A stretch of 64,000 nucleotides of DNA from Nocardioides mesophilus (GTDB lineage: Bacteria; Actinomycetota; Actinomycetes; Propionibacteriales; Nocardioidaceae), in assembly GCF_014395785.1 (NCBI RefSeq), contig NZ_CP060713.1, positions 62,001-126,000 on the forward strand. Reading direction: 5' to 3'. Under the pieces are notes generated by a model that made no database searches, was not told the DNA's origin, and worked only from the letters and a program-made list of their open reading frames with translations. This document shows positions 1-8,727 of this stretch, piece by piece (position 1 is the stretch's first letter; the number at the start of each line of letters is the position of its first letter). The position numbers were made by a program, and so were the translations under genes.

Positions 1-1
1 C

Positions 2-85
2 CCGCCCTGGACGCCCTGGTTCCTGCGGCACAACGAGGTTGTCGTCCCGGTCACGGCTCCTGGACAGTCCCCTACCGATCAGTGA
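2..85 (+). CDS. possible C-terminal end of an upstream gene (partial)
   Basis: An open frame enters from the left edge and stops at TGA 83-85, encoding 27 residues ending in APGQSPTDQ. The short piece begins with PPWTPWFLRHNEVV, which reads like ordinary protein, but it is too short to assign a family. The 69 bases after it lead to the SDR gene at 155. The alternative is that 1-154 is only intergenic. Confidence 0.3.
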   Translation, partial: PPWTPWFLRHNEVVVPVTAPGQSPTDQ

Positions 86-154
86 CACTGTCCGGCACGG
101 GGCGACCGCCCCGATGCCGGCGCCCCCACCGGCCGGCACCCGTTCCCGACCCGG

Positions 155-2173
155 ATGGCCGTCATGTCCTACTTCGTCACCGGCGCCACCGGCTTCATCG
201 GTCGGCACCTGGTCCAGGAGCTGCTCGCCAACCGAGACGGCGAGATCTTCGTCCTGGTCCGCGCCGGCTCCCGGCACCGCCTCGACGCCCTGCTGCGCTC
301 CTGGGGCCACCCGAACCGGATCACCCCCGTCGAGGGTGACCTGCGCGAGCCGCTGCTGGGGGTCAGCCCGTCGTGGGTCGCCAAGCACCGGGGCACGATC
401 GACCACTTCTTCCACCTCGCCGCCCTCTACGACATGACCGCCTCCGACGAGCTCAACGAGGCCCTCAACGTCGGCGGCACCCAGGCGGCGCTCGACCTCG
501 CCGGCGCCCTGGAGGCCGGCACCTTCCACCACGTCTCCTCCGTCGCCGCGGCCGGTGACCACCAGGGCACCTTCGACGAGACGATGTTCGACGTCGGCCA
601 GGGCCTGCCCTCGGCGTACCACCGCACCAAGTTCGAGTCCGAGCGGATCGTCCGCGAGGAGTCGCCGGTGCCGTGGCGGATCTACCGGCCCGCGATCGTC
701 GTCGGGCACTCCGAGACCGGCGAGATGGACAAGGTCGACGGTCCCTACTACCTCTTCCCGCTGCTCAAGCGGCTGCGCGACCTGATGCCGTCCTGGGTGC
801 CGATCCTGGGCCTCGACCTGGGCGACACCAACGTGGTGCCGGTGGACTACGTCGCCGCGGCGATGGACCACCTCGCCCACCTGCCCGGTCACGACGGGGA
901 GGCCTTCCACCTCGTCAACCCCGAGCCGCAGCCGACGGTCGAGGTGATCAACACGCTCGCCGCCGCGGCCAAGGCGCCCCAGTTCGTGGTGCCGCTGGAC
1001 CGCAGCGTCACCGGGCTGCTCCCCGCCGTCCTGCCGCCGGCGCTGCGACCCGGCCGGCTGGCGGGCTCCGCCCTGGGCCTTCCTGCGGTGCAGGCGGCGC
1101 TGCGCCAGACGATCGGCCGCGCCGGCATCCCGCCGGAGGTGCTGGGCCACGTGTCGTTCCCGACCCGCTTCGCCTCCCGACGCACCGAGCGGGCGCTCTC
1201 CGGCTCCGGGATCTCCTGCCCCGACCTCGAGGGGTACGCCGGCCTGCTCTGGGCCTACTGGGAGGAGCACCTGGACACCAGCACCGCGGAGGACCCCCGG
1301 CTCCGCGCCGCCCTGGAGGGGCGCACCGTGGTGATCACCGGCGCCTCCTCCGGCATCGGCAAGGCCACGGCGCTCAAGGTCGCGCAGGCCGGCGGCGTAC
1401 CGATCCTGGTGGCCCGCGGCAAGGACAAGCTCGAGCAGACCCGGGCGGAGATCGAGGCGGGCGGCGGCACCGCCCACGTCTACGCCTGCGACCTCTCCGA
1501 CCTGGCCGCGATCGACGCGCTCTGCCGGCAGATCTGCGAGGAGCACGAGGAGGTCGCGTTCGTCGTCAACAACGCCGGCCGGTCGATCCGCCGCTCGTTG
1601 GCGCTGAGCCACGACCGGTTCCACGACTTCGAGCGGACGATGGCGCTCAACTACTTCGGCGCCATCCGGCTGGTGATGGGCCTGCTGCCCCGGATGCGGG
1701 AGCAGGGCCACGGCCACGTGGTGAACATCAGCTCGATCGGCGTCCAGACCAGCCCGCCCCGGTTCAGCGCCTACGTCGCCTCCAAGGCCGCTCTCGACGC
1801 GTGGAGCAACGTGGTCAGCTCCGAGCTCTTCGGCGACGGGATCAGCTTCACCACCATCCACATGCCGCTGGTGAAGACGCCGATGATCGCGCCGACCAAG
1901 CTCTACGACAAGTTCCCCACGATCACCCCGGCGCAGGCCGCCGACATGGTGCTCGACGCGCTCGTCGACCAGCCGCACGAGGTCAACACGCTGCTCGGCT
2001 CGTTCGGCGCGGTGGCTCACACCGTGGCTCCCAAGACCGCGTTCCGGGTGCTGCACCTGGCCTACCAGGTGTTCCCCGACTCGGCCGCGGCCCGCGCGCA
2101 CGCCGACGAGCCCGACCAGCCGACCCCGCAGCAGCTGTTGCTGGCCCGGCTGCTCAAGGGCGTTCACTGGTGA
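155..2173 (+). CDS. two-domain SDR oxidoreductase, fatty acyl-CoA reductase-like
   Basis: This 672-residue protein joins two Rossmann domains. Residues about 5-375 form an extended SDR / male-sterility-type domain with the nucleotide loop VTGATGFIG and a YHRTK active-site segment. Residues about 390-672 form a classical SDR with ITGASSGIG, NNAG, NISSIG and the catalytic YVASK near residue 540. The same two-domain order is known from mycobacterial AcrA1 (Rv3391)-like and marine bacterial fatty acyl-CoA reductases, which reduce acyl-CoA to aldehyde or alcohol with NAD(P)H. The substrate here is inferred, not shown. Met1 (155) and Met4 (164) are both possible starts; neither has a clear ribosome binding site. 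No signal peptide or membrane segment is evident, so it is probably cytosolic or membrane-peripheral. A hairpin terminator follows directly. Confidence 0.85.
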   Translation: MAVMSYFVTGATGFIGRHLVQELLANRDGEIFVLVRAGSRHRLDALLRSWGHPNRITPVEGDLREPLLGVSPSWVAKHRGTIDHFFHLAALYDMTASDELNEALNVGGTQAALDLAGALEAGTFHHVSSVAAAGDHQGTFDETMFDVGQGLPSAYHRTKFESERIVREESPVPWRIYRPAIVVGHSETGEMDKVDGPYYLFPLLKRLRDLMPSWVPILGLDLGDTNVVPVDYVAAAMDHLAHLPGHDGEAFHLVNPEPQPTVEVINTLAAAAKAPQFVVPLDRSVTGLLPAVLPPALRPGRLAGSALGLPAVQAALRQTIGRAGIPPEVLGHVSFPTRFASRRTERALSGSGISCPDLEGYAGLLWAYWEEHLDTSTAEDPRLRAALEGRTVVITGASSGIGKATALKVAQAGGVPILVARGKDKLEQTRAEIEAGGGTAHVYACDLSDLAAIDALCRQICEEHEEVAFVVNNAGRSIRRSLALSHDRFHDFERTMALNYFGAIRLVMGLLPRMREQGHGHVVNISSIGVQTSPPRFSAYVASKAALDAWSNVVSSELFGDGISFTTIHMPLVKTPMIAPTKLYDKFPTITPAQAADMVLDALVDQPHEVNTLLGSFGAVAHTVAPKTAFRVLHLAYQVFPDSAAARAHADEPDQPTPQQLLLARLLKGVHW

Positions 2174-2177
2174 GAGC

Positions 2178-2212
2178 GGCCGGGCACCCCACCCCTGCAG
2201 GGGTCCCCGGCC
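2178..2212 (+). terminator. hairpin terminator after the SDR gene
   Basis: Arms 2178-2190 and 2200-2212 pair at 12 of 13 positions around a 9-base loop, five bases after the SDR stop codon. There is no T-run. The stem lies between two convergent genes, so it could also stop transcripts of the sulfurtransferase gene. Confidence 0.5.
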
Positions 2213-2249
2213 ACCAGGTCAACGAGCCGGCGGCCCCGGGGTCACGCGG

Positions 2250-3089
2250 TCACTCCCCGGTGGCCACCGGTCGGGTCGGGTCGGAGACCCAGGCGCTCCA
2301 AGACCCGGCGAACAGCGCGCCCTCGATCCCGATCAGGTGCAGCGCGAACAGGTCATGGGTCGCGGTCACGCCGGAGCCGCAGTAGCTCCCGACCGCCGTC
2401 CCCGGCTGCACGCCCACCGCGGCGTACGCCGTCCGCAGCTCCTGCGGCGAGCGGAACCGGGCGGCCGCGGGGTCGTCGTCGGGTCGCAGGTTCGCCTTGG
2501 TCGGCACGTTGACCGCTCCCGGGATGTGACCGGCCACCGGGTCGAGCGGCTCGGTCTCGCCGCGGAAGCGCTCCCCGGCGCGGGCGTCGATGAGCACCCC
2601 GTCGGCGGCGAGCCGGGCCGCCTGCTCCGGGCCCAGGACCGGGAGATGTCCGGGGTCGGCGCCGAAGTCGCCGGGGGCGACGTCGGCGGGCCCGGTCTCG
2701 ACCGGACGGCCGTCGCGGTCCCACCACTGCCAGCCGCCGTCCAGCAGGCGGACGTCGGGGTGGCCGTGGTCGCGCAGCAGCCACCAGGCGCGCGCGGCCG
2801 AGGTGCCGCCGACGGCGTCGTGGACCACGACCGTCCGGTCGCGGCGGACCCCGGCGCGACGCATCGCGGCCGCGAACCGCTCCGGGTCGGGCAGCGGGTG
2901 GCGTCCGCGGCTGCCGTCGCCGACGGGGTCGGAGAGGTCGGCGTCGAGGTCGACGTACGCCGCGCCGGGGACGTGACCGGCCAGGAACTGGTCGTGGCCG
3001 TCGCTGCGGCCCAGCGTGTAGCGGACGTCGAGGACGCTCACCTCGCCCAACCGCTCGGCCAGCTCCTCGGCGGAGATCAGTGCGCTCAT
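2250..3089 (-). CDS. sulfurtransferase (two rhodanese domains)
   Basis: This is a thiosulfate/3-mercaptopyruvate sulfurtransferase-type enzyme that moves sulfane sulfur through a persulfide on the active-site cysteine. It has two rhodanese domains. The C-terminal one carries the active loop CGSGVTA after SY; the N-terminal one lacks a catalytic cysteine, as usual in the family. The ATG at 3089 gives a 279-residue protein starting MSALISAEEL, the typical family start. A GTG at 3110 would add seven residues and would overlap the thymidine kinase stop by four bases (GTGA), so translational coupling from that start is possible. It is cytosolic and co-directional with tdk. Confidence 0.88.
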   Translation of the reverse strand: MSALISAEELAERLGEVSVLDVRYTLGRSDGHDQFLAGHVPGAAYVDLDADLSDPVGDGSRGRHPLPDPERFAAAMRRAGVRRDRTVVVHDAVGGTSAARAWWLLRDHGHPDVRLLDGGWQWWDRDGRPVETGPADVAPGDFGADPGHLPVLGPEQAARLAADGVLIDARAGERFRGETEPLDPVAGHIPGAVNVPTKANLRPDDDPAAARFRSPQELRTAYAAVGVQPGTAVGSYCGSGVTATHDLFALHLIGIEGALFAGSWSAWVSDPTRPVATGE

Positions 3090-3106
3090 GGGGGCGAGTA
3101 TGCCGC

Positions 3107-3772
3107 TCACGCGAACGGCAGCGGCTCCCCGATCATCGACACCGCCCGGGCGCGGCTGGTGGTGAGCCCGCGCCGGTGGTGCTGGCGGCAGAGCACCTCG
3201 TAGCCCACCTCGGCGGTCGCGTCGTCCGGGGCAGCCTCGGCGCCGTCGACGTCACCGACCACGATCACCTCGCCCTCGGTGACCATCACGCCGTTCTCGG
3301 TGCGCGCGTTGTGGGTGGCGCGCTTGCCGCACCAGCACAGTGCCTCGACCTGCAGCACGTTCATCCGGTCGGCCAGCTCGACGAGGCGGGCCGAGCCCGG
3401 GAAGAGCACGCTGCGGAAGTCGGTGAGGATGCCGAAGGCGAACACGTCGACCTGGAGCTCGTCGACGATGCGGGCGAGCTGCTCGATCTGGGCGGGGGTG
3501 TAGAACTGGGCCTCGTCACAGATCAGGTAGTCGATCCGGGCGCCGTGGGTCAGCGCCCCGACCACGTAGTCCCAGAAGTCGAAGTCGGCCGGCACCTCGA
3601 TCGCGTCGTGCTGCAGCCCCAGCCGGCTGGACAGGGTGGCCGCTCCGGCCCGGTCGTGGCTGGTGAAGATCCGGCCCTGCCGGCCGCGGGCCGCGTGGTT
3701 GTGGTTGGTCTGGAGCGCGAGCGTCGACTTGCCGGAGTCCATCGTCCCGGTGAAGAACTGCAGTTCGGCCAC
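3107..3772 (-). CDS. tdk: thymidine kinase (type II)
   Basis: Phosphorylates thymidine with ATP in pyrimidine salvage. The protein has 221 residues. The P-loop GTMDSGKST sits at residues 9-17, the DEAQFY segment (Walker B and lasso start) near residue 85, and the C-terminal part has cysteines (CWCGKRA and CRQHH) in the positions of the structural zinc site of type II kinases. Its stop overlaps the upstream alternative start of the sulfurtransferase gene, so the two are probably co-transcribed. The start is an ATG followed by AELQFFTG, typical of actinobacterial homologs. Confidence 0.95.
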   Translation of the reverse strand: MAELQFFTGTMDSGKSTLALQTNHNHAARGRQGRIFTSHDRAGAATLSSRLGLQHDAIEVPADFDFWDYVVGALTHGARIDYLICDEAQFYTPAQIEQLARIVDELQVDVFAFGILTDFRSVLFPGSARLVELADRMNVLQVEALCWCGKRATHNARTENGVMVTEGEVIVVGDVDGAEAAPDDATAEVGYEVLCRQHHRRGLTTSRARAVSMIGEPLPFA

Positions 3773-3804
3773 GGGGCGTCATCCTGCCATGCGGCCCGGG
3801 CCGC

Positions 3805-4986
3805 TCAGAGGACCAGGACGGGGATCAGCATCTCCGCCGGGGTCAGGGAGCCGTGCAGGCCGACCAGCCGGGCCTCGTAGGGGAACAGCTCGGTGCTGAC
3901 CACCGCGAAGTCGCCGCGGCAGGCGACCACGACGTCGCCCAGTCGCGGGCGTACGGCGGGCGCGACCGGCCCGAACCATCCCCGGCCGATCGCCTCGTCA
4001 CGGGTCAGCACCACGGCGAGGTCGCCGATCCGCTCGGACCAGGTGGCGACCACGTCGTCGACCGCGCCGGAGCGGCAGTAGACGTGCCGGAACCGCGCCT
4101 CTCCCCCGAGCAGCACCACGCCCTCGGCCAGCTCGGGCTCCTCGGCGACGTCGAGCCGGTTGTCCATCGGGGAGTCCACCATCCCGTGGTCGGCGACCAC
4201 CAGGATCCGGGTCTGGTCCGGCAGCGTCTCGCGCAGGTGCTCGGCGGCCGCGTCGATCATGACCAGCTGCTGCTCCCACTCGGGCGAGTCCACGCCGTAG
4301 CGGTGGCCGGTCCAGTCGAGGTCGCCGTCGTACATGTAGGTCACCGACGGGCTCGTCGCCGAGACCGCCTGGACCGCGGCGATCCGCTCCCCCACACGGT
4401 CCACGCCGACGAAGTCGGCGCCGCGGTGCCCGGCCACGGTCAGCCCGGAGCCCTCGAAGCTGCGCTTGTTCACCACCGTGGTCCGGACCCCGGCGGCGGC
4501 CAGCCGGGAGAACGCCGTCGTGTGCGGCTGCCACTCGCGCGGGTCGACGTCCTTGCTCCACATCAGCGCGTTGAGCAGCTGGTCGGTGCCGGGGATCCGG
4601 CTGCTGAACCCGACGACGCCGTGCGCCCCGGGCGGCAGCGCGGTGCCGAAGGAGGTCAGGCTGGTCGCCGTGGTCGACGGCACGCCGACCGTGGCCGGCT
4701 CCCCGAGGTGGGCGTGCAGGAACGGCGCCTCCTCGGGATGGTCGCGCAGCAGCTCGTAGCCCAGACCGTCGACGAGGAAGACCACGTAGGACGACGCCCC
4801 GGGGAGCACCAGTCCGTCGTCGCTGATCCGCGGCAGCCCGGCGTCCACGCCGAGCGCGCGCGCCACCGCCGGCAGGACGTCGCCGAGCGAGCGGTCCGCG
4901 TAGGCGGGCTCCCGGAACTCCGCGCAGCCGGCCACCGGCTCGGCGAGCGGTCCGCCGGGGGCGGGGGCGGCGTCGGGCAGGCTCAT
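3805..4986 (-). CDS. alkaline phosphatase-superfamily phosphodiesterase
   Basis: This 393-residue member of the alkaline phosphatase / nucleotide pyrophosphatase-phosphodiesterase superfamily would hydrolyse phosphoesters through two metal ions. VVFLVDGLGYELL (about residues 68-80) supplies the first metal Asp. VPSTTATSLTSFGTA (about 100-114) supplies the catalytic Thr. VADHGMVDS (about 265) supplies further metal ligands. No signal peptide is seen, so it looks cytoplasmic, unlike secreted alkaline phosphatases. The start overlaps the stop of the DUF5998-like gene by four bases (ATGA), indicating coupling. The natural substrate is not evident. Confidence 0.85.
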   Translation of the reverse strand: MSLPDAAPAPGGPLAEPVAGCAEFREPAYADRSLGDVLPAVARALGVDAGLPRISDDGLVLPGASSYVVFLVDGLGYELLRDHPEEAPFLHAHLGEPATVGVPSTTATSLTSFGTALPPGAHGVVGFSSRIPGTDQLLNALMWSKDVDPREWQPHTTAFSRLAAAGVRTTVVNKRSFEGSGLTVAGHRGADFVGVDRVGERIAAVQAVSATSPSVTYMYDGDLDWTGHRYGVDSPEWEQQLVMIDAAAEHLRETLPDQTRILVVADHGMVDSPMDNRLDVAEEPELAEGVVLLGGEARFRHVYCRSGAVDDVVATWSERIGDLAVVLTRDEAIGRGWFGPVAPAVRPRLGDVVVACRGDFAVVSTELFPYEARLVGLHGSLTPAEMLIPVLVL

Positions 4987-5582
4987 CGGACGGCGGCGCC
5001 GCTCCCGGTGCGCGCGGAGAGCTCGTCGGCGAACCCGAGCAGGCCGGCGACGGCGTCCGGGCCCTCGGCGGCCGCGCTCACGCGCAGGGAGAAGTCGTCG
5101 GAGCTCACCACGCCGGTGTAGCCGTGGTCGGCGTCGCAGTTCGGGTCGCTGCAGCCGGCCGGCTCCAGGTCGATCCGGCCGATGGCCCCCCAGCCGATCG
5201 TGAGCACCGCCTCGTTGGCGCCCGGCGACGGGATCGGGCCGCCGGCGTACGACGCGGGGTTCGCGACCATCCGGTTCACCACGACCGAGCGGATCGCCGC
5301 GAGGGCCACCGCCTCGGTGGAGGTGGAGGTGTAGGGCTCGGGGAGCAGGTCGTCGGGGGCGTGCTCGTCGGTGTGCGCGAGGATCAGCCGCGACGGCGTC
5401 AGCACCAGCACGGTCATGTGTCGGCGGACCTCGTCGCGCTCGTCGATGGTCGGCTCGTGGTGCACGAGGTACGACGCGACCGGCTCGGACGCCACCGCGG
5501 CGTTCACGGCGTCGGCGACCACGTCGGGGTAGTAGCCCGACGACTCGATGGCGGCCCTGAGCTCGGACGTGCGGTCGGTCAT
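4983..5582 (-). CDS. conserved actinobacterial protein (DUF5998-like)
   Basis: A 199-residue protein of unknown function. I associate it with the actinobacterial DUF5998 family from its opening (TSELRAAIESSGYYP), the segment VLVLTPSRLILAHTDEH, and its position beside the phosphodiesterase gene. The SDPNCDADHGYTG segment holds two cysteines and a histidine that could bind metal. No membrane segment or signal peptide is present. It overlaps the following phosphodiesterase gene by four bases, so the two are probably translated together. The family assignment is from memory. Confidence 0.75.
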   Translation of the reverse strand: MTDRTSELRAAIESSGYYPDVVADAVNAAVASEPVASYLVHHEPTIDERDEVRRHMTVLVLTPSRLILAHTDEHAPDDLLPEPYTSTSTEAVALAAIRSVVVNRMVANPASYAGGPIPSPGANEAVLTIGWGAIGRIDLEPAGCSDPNCDADHGYTGVVSSDDFSLRVSAAAEGPDAVAGLLGFADELSARTGSGAAVR

Positions 5583-5595
5583 GGGGCTCAGTGTG

Positions 5596-6933
5596 TCACG
5601 CCGCGACGTCCGCCCCGTCGGCGGCGAGGCCGTCCTGGGCCGGGGTCAGGTGCCGTCCCAGCCGCACCAGCAGCACGGCGGCCACCGCGGTGCCGCCCAC
5701 GGTGCAGGCCACCCAGACGTGGGCCAGGTCGTTGCCGATCAGCAGCCCCGCCAGGGCCGGGCCGACGATCATCGCCACCGTCCAGGTCATCCCCTGCAGG
5801 GCGTTGTAGCGGCCGCGCAGCTCCTCGACCGCGAGGTCGTTGACGATCGCCGGCGCCAGCGGCGCCCACAGCGTCTCGCCCAGGCCGAAGATGCCGAGCC
5901 CGGCCACCACCAGCGCGACGGCGGTCCAGCCGTCGACGGCGTCGGAGGCCGCGATCACCGCCCAGGACAGCGACCAGATGCCGGCGCAGACGGCGAGCAT
6001 CCGGGTCCGCCGGCGGCCCTTGATCAACCGGAGCGTGACCAGCTGGCCGAGCACGATCGCCGCGGTGTTGGCACCGAAGGCCCAGCCCAGGTAGTGCGCC
6101 GGGATGCCCGCGACGTGCACCGCGTACGCCGCGAAGCCGGCCTCGAACTGGGCGTAGCCGAAGGTGACGGCCAGGATCGAGATCGACACCACCCGCAGCA
6201 GCGTCCGGTCCTTGAGCACCGTGGACCAGCCCGGCGGCGGGGTCCCCGGGACACCGTCTTCCGCCGGCGCGGCGCCGCGGGAACCGAGGCCGCCGGTGCC
6301 GCGCGGCAGCGACAGCACCACCAGGAAGTAGGCCACGTAGGAGGCCGCGTCGATCAGGTACAGCCGCTCGAACGAGGCGGGGTCGGAGGTGCGCACCAGC
6401 ACCGCGCTGACCACGCCGCCGACGCCGAGGCCCGCGTTGAGCAGCATGAACTGGTAGCCGTAGACCTTCTGGCGCCGGCTCTCGGGCACCAGCCGGGTCA
6501 GCATCGCCGTGGCGGCCGGGTAGAGGCCCACCGTGCCCAGGGTGATGAACGCCGCCACCGCCAGCGCGTGCGCGGTCGTCTGCACCAGGGCCAGCGAGGC
6601 GACGCCGACGGCCTCGGTGGTGAGACCGACGAGCATCACCGGGCGCGGGCCGACCCGGTCGATGAGCGTGCCGCCGAGGGGCGAGCCGATGAAGCCGAGC
6701 AGGCCCATGAAGGCGAACACCAGGCCCACGGTCGCGGTTGGGATGCCGCGGACCTCGGCGAGGTAGACGTAGAGGAACGGCATCGTCAGGCCGCTGCCCA
6801 GCGCCGAGAGCGCGATCCCGACGAAGAGCCGCTTCACCAGCGGGTCGACGCCCTCCGGGGGCGCCAGGGTCCGCTGCGGCTCGGCCGGCGGGACCGGCGC
6901 GTCGCCGGTCAGGACGACGGTCTCGTTCTGCAC
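5596..6933 (-). CDS. MFS transporter
   Basis: A 445-residue major facilitator with about 12 hydrophobic segments. The cytoplasmic loop between helices 2 and 3 has GGTLIDRVGPRP, a match to the MFS motif A. A central hydrophilic loop rich in Gly/Pro (about residues 215-235) divides the halves. The N-terminal 35 residues are polar and cytoplasmic. The GTG start at 6933 is preceded by AAGGGAGA. The resemblance is to drug-efflux-type exporters, but the substrate is unknown. It ends 13 bases before the DUF5998-like gene in the same direction and is divergent from the GAF-PP2C gene across 160 bases. Confidence 0.88.
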   Translation of the reverse strand: MQNETVVLTGDAPVPPAEPQRTLAPPEGVDPLVKRLFVGIALSALGSGLTMPFLYVYLAEVRGIPTATVGLVFAFMGLLGFIGSPLGGTLIDRVGPRPVMLVGLTTEAVGVASLALVQTTAHALAVAAFITLGTVGLYPAATAMLTRLVPESRRQKVYGYQFMLLNAGLGVGGVVSAVLVRTSDPASFERLYLIDAASYVAYFLVVLSLPRGTGGLGSRGAAPAEDGVPGTPPPGWSTVLKDRTLLRVVSISILAVTFGYAQFEAGFAAYAVHVAGIPAHYLGWAFGANTAAIVLGQLVTLRLIKGRRRTRMLAVCAGIWSLSWAVIAASDAVDGWTAVALVVAGLGIFGLGETLWAPLAPAIVNDLAVEELRGRYNALQGMTWTVAMIVGPALAGLLIGNDLAHVWVACTVGGTAVAAVLLVRLGRHLTPAQDGLAADGADVAA

Positions 6934-7094
6934 CGGACGATTCTCCCTTTCCGGACGAGCCTGACGAAACCGATCAGGTCCCTTGCTCCGTGTGCTTGGT
7001 CACCCGGACGGTCGCAAGGCCCGGCGGTGCGGCACGTCGCCGGCCCGCCCGGGACCGGCGCGGATCGGCACGAACCGTCCTATACCGTGGCGTG

Positions 7095-8282
7095 GTGAGC
7101 ACCCAGGCCGTCGCGTCGCCCGCCGTCACCGAGGAAGCCCGGCTGCAGGCGCTGGCCGCCCTGCGGGTGCTCGACACCCCTCCCGAGGAGCGCTTCGACC
7201 GCCTGGTGCGGCTGGCGCAGCGGATGTTCGACGTGCCCACCGTGCTGGTCACCCTGGTCGACGAGGACCGGCAGTTCCACAAGGCCGAGATCGGCTTCGG
7301 ACGCGCGGAGATCCCCCGCTCGCAGTCGTTCTGCACCTTCACCATCGACGCCGCCGAGCCGATGGTGGTCAACGACGCGGAGAACGACCCCCGGTTCCGC
7401 GAGAACCCGCTGGTGACCGGCGCCGACCACGTCCGGTTCTACGCCGGGCAGCCGCTCACGACCCCTGCCGGGGTCCCGGTCGGCGCGCTCTGCCTGCTGG
7501 ACAGCAAGCCGCGCGAGATCACCGAGGACCAGCTGTGGATGCTGCGCGAGCTGGCCGACCTGGTCGAGGTCGAGCTCGCGCACACCGACGAGCTGCGCCG
7601 CGCCGGCGAGGTGCAGCAGGGGCTGCTCCCCGCCGAGGTCCCGGCGCTGCCCGGCTACACCGTCGCCGGGGTCTGCGTGCCGGCCGCCGCCGTGGGCGGC
7701 GACTTCTACGACTGGCACCCCGCGCTCGGTGGCTACCAGTTCGTGGTCGCCGACGTGATGGGCAAGGGGGTGGCCGCGGCGTTGATCGGCGCCGGCGCCC
7801 GCGCGGTGCTGCGGGGCACCTCGCAGTTCAACGACCTGTGCACCTCCGTGGACCGGACCGCGGTCGCGCTCGGCCCCGACCTGGACCGGACGTCTTCCTT
7901 CGTCACCCTGTTCGCCGCCCGGCTCGACCAGGCGACGCACGAGCTCACCTACGTCGACGCCGGGCACGGCATCGCCGGCGTGGTCCGCGCGGACGGCTCG
8001 GCGGAGCGCTTCGAGTCCGAGGGCCTGCCGCTGGGCGTGCCGACCGACTCGCGCCGTCCCGCGGGAACGGTGATGCTGCACCCCGGCGACACCTTCATCT
8101 GCCTCAGCGACGGCCTGCTCGATCTCTTCGACTCGATCGAGGAGGCCATCGAGGCCGCGCGGATCACCGTCGTCGACTACCGCACCCCGCGGGCCATCGT
8201 GGACACGGTGGAGGGCTACGGCCGCGAGCACCTCGCCAGCGACGACATCACCTGCGTCGTCGTGCAGCGGGACCCGACATGA
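7095..8282 (+). CDS. GAF-domain PP2C phosphatase (SpoIIE/RsbU type)
   Basis: This 395-residue protein has an N-terminal GAF sensor (about residues 15-160, LQALAALRVLDTPPEERFDR onwards) and a C-terminal PP2C SIGMA phosphatase (about 170-393). The phosphatase begins with the usual linker QQGLLPAEVP and has the metal-binding motifs VGGDFYDW and DVMGKG. In this family the phosphatase dephosphorylates a STAS-domain antagonist, freeing it to bind an anti-sigma kinase. Both partners are encoded immediately downstream, so this is probably the signal-input arm of one module. I chose the GTG at 7095 because homology starts right after it; a second GTG lies three bases upstream. A TATACC element at 7081 could be a -10 box giving a very short leader. 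Confidence 0.88.
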   Translation: MSTQAVASPAVTEEARLQALAALRVLDTPPEERFDRLVRLAQRMFDVPTVLVTLVDEDRQFHKAEIGFGRAEIPRSQSFCTFTIDAAEPMVVNDAENDPRFRENPLVTGADHVRFYAGQPLTTPAGVPVGALCLLDSKPREITEDQLWMLRELADLVEVELAHTDELRRAGEVQQGLLPAEVPALPGYTVAGVCVPAAAVGGDFYDWHPALGGYQFVVADVMGKGVAAALIGAGARAVLRGTSQFNDLCTSVDRTAVALGPDLDRTSSFVTLFAARLDQATHELTYVDAGHGIAGVVRADGSAERFESEGLPLGVPTDSRRPAGTVMLHPGDTFICLSDGLLDLFDSIEEAIEAARITVVDYRTPRAIVDTVEGYGREHLASDDITCVVVQRDPT

Positions 8283-8392
8283 CCTCGGACCACCCCCGCG
8301 GACGTCGCGACATGGTAGACAGCAGCACCCGCGCGGCGCCGTACGCCGTGGTGGCCACCCCCGACCGACCGCACGAGGAGCTGGTGCGCTGA
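8279..8392 (+). CDS. possible 37-residue coupled mini-ORF
   Basis: An ATG at 8279 overlaps the phosphatase stop (ATGA) and the reading frame ends in a TGA at 8390-8392 that overlaps the STAS start by one base. The 37-residue product, which starts MTSDHPRGRRDMVD, is hydrophilic and matches no family known to me. The ribosome binding site upstream is weak. The arrangement would let ribosomes pass from the phosphatase to the STAS gene. It may instead be plain untranslated spacer, because GAGGAG at 8375-8380 already serves the STAS gene. Confidence 0.3.
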   Translation: MTSDHPRGRRDMVDSSTRAAPYAVVATPDRPHEELVR

Positions 8393-8727
8393 TGGAGATC
8401 GACACGAAGCCGCTGGGAGACCGGTCGGTCGTGCTGCGCCTGGACGGCCGGCTCAACATGGTGGCCGCGCCCCGGCTGAAGACCGCCGTGGAGAGCGCCG
8501 TCGACGGGGGCGCGCCCCGGGTCGTCGTCGACCTGAGCGACGTGGCCTTCATGGACTCCTCCGGCCTCGGCGCCCTGATCGCCGCGCTGAAGAGGACCCG
8601 GCAGGCCCAGGGCGACCTGCGGATCGCCGGGGTCAACGCCCAGGTGGCCACGGTGCTGAAGCTCACCAACCTGGACCGGGTGCTGCGTCCGTTCCCGACG
8701 GTGGAGGCAGCCACCGATGGCTGGTGA
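8392..8727 (+). CDS. STAS-domain anti-sigma factor antagonist
   Basis: A 111-residue single STAS domain of the RsbV/SpoIIAA type. VVDLSDVAFMDSSGLGALI holds the usual phosphorylatable serine in DSSGLG (about residue 57-58). In the family, unphosphorylated protein binds the HATPase kinase and frees its client sigma factor, and phosphorylation by that kinase inactivates it. The GAF-PP2C phosphatase upstream and the HATPase protein downstream are the expected partners. The start has GAGGAG eleven bases upstream. The last 11 bases overlap the HATPase gene. Confidence 0.9.
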   Translation: MEIDTKPLGDRSVVLRLDGRLNMVAAPRLKTAVESAVDGGAPRVVVDLSDVAFMDSSGLGALIAALKRTRQAQGDLRIAGVNAQVATVLKLTNLDRVLRPFPTVEAATDGW

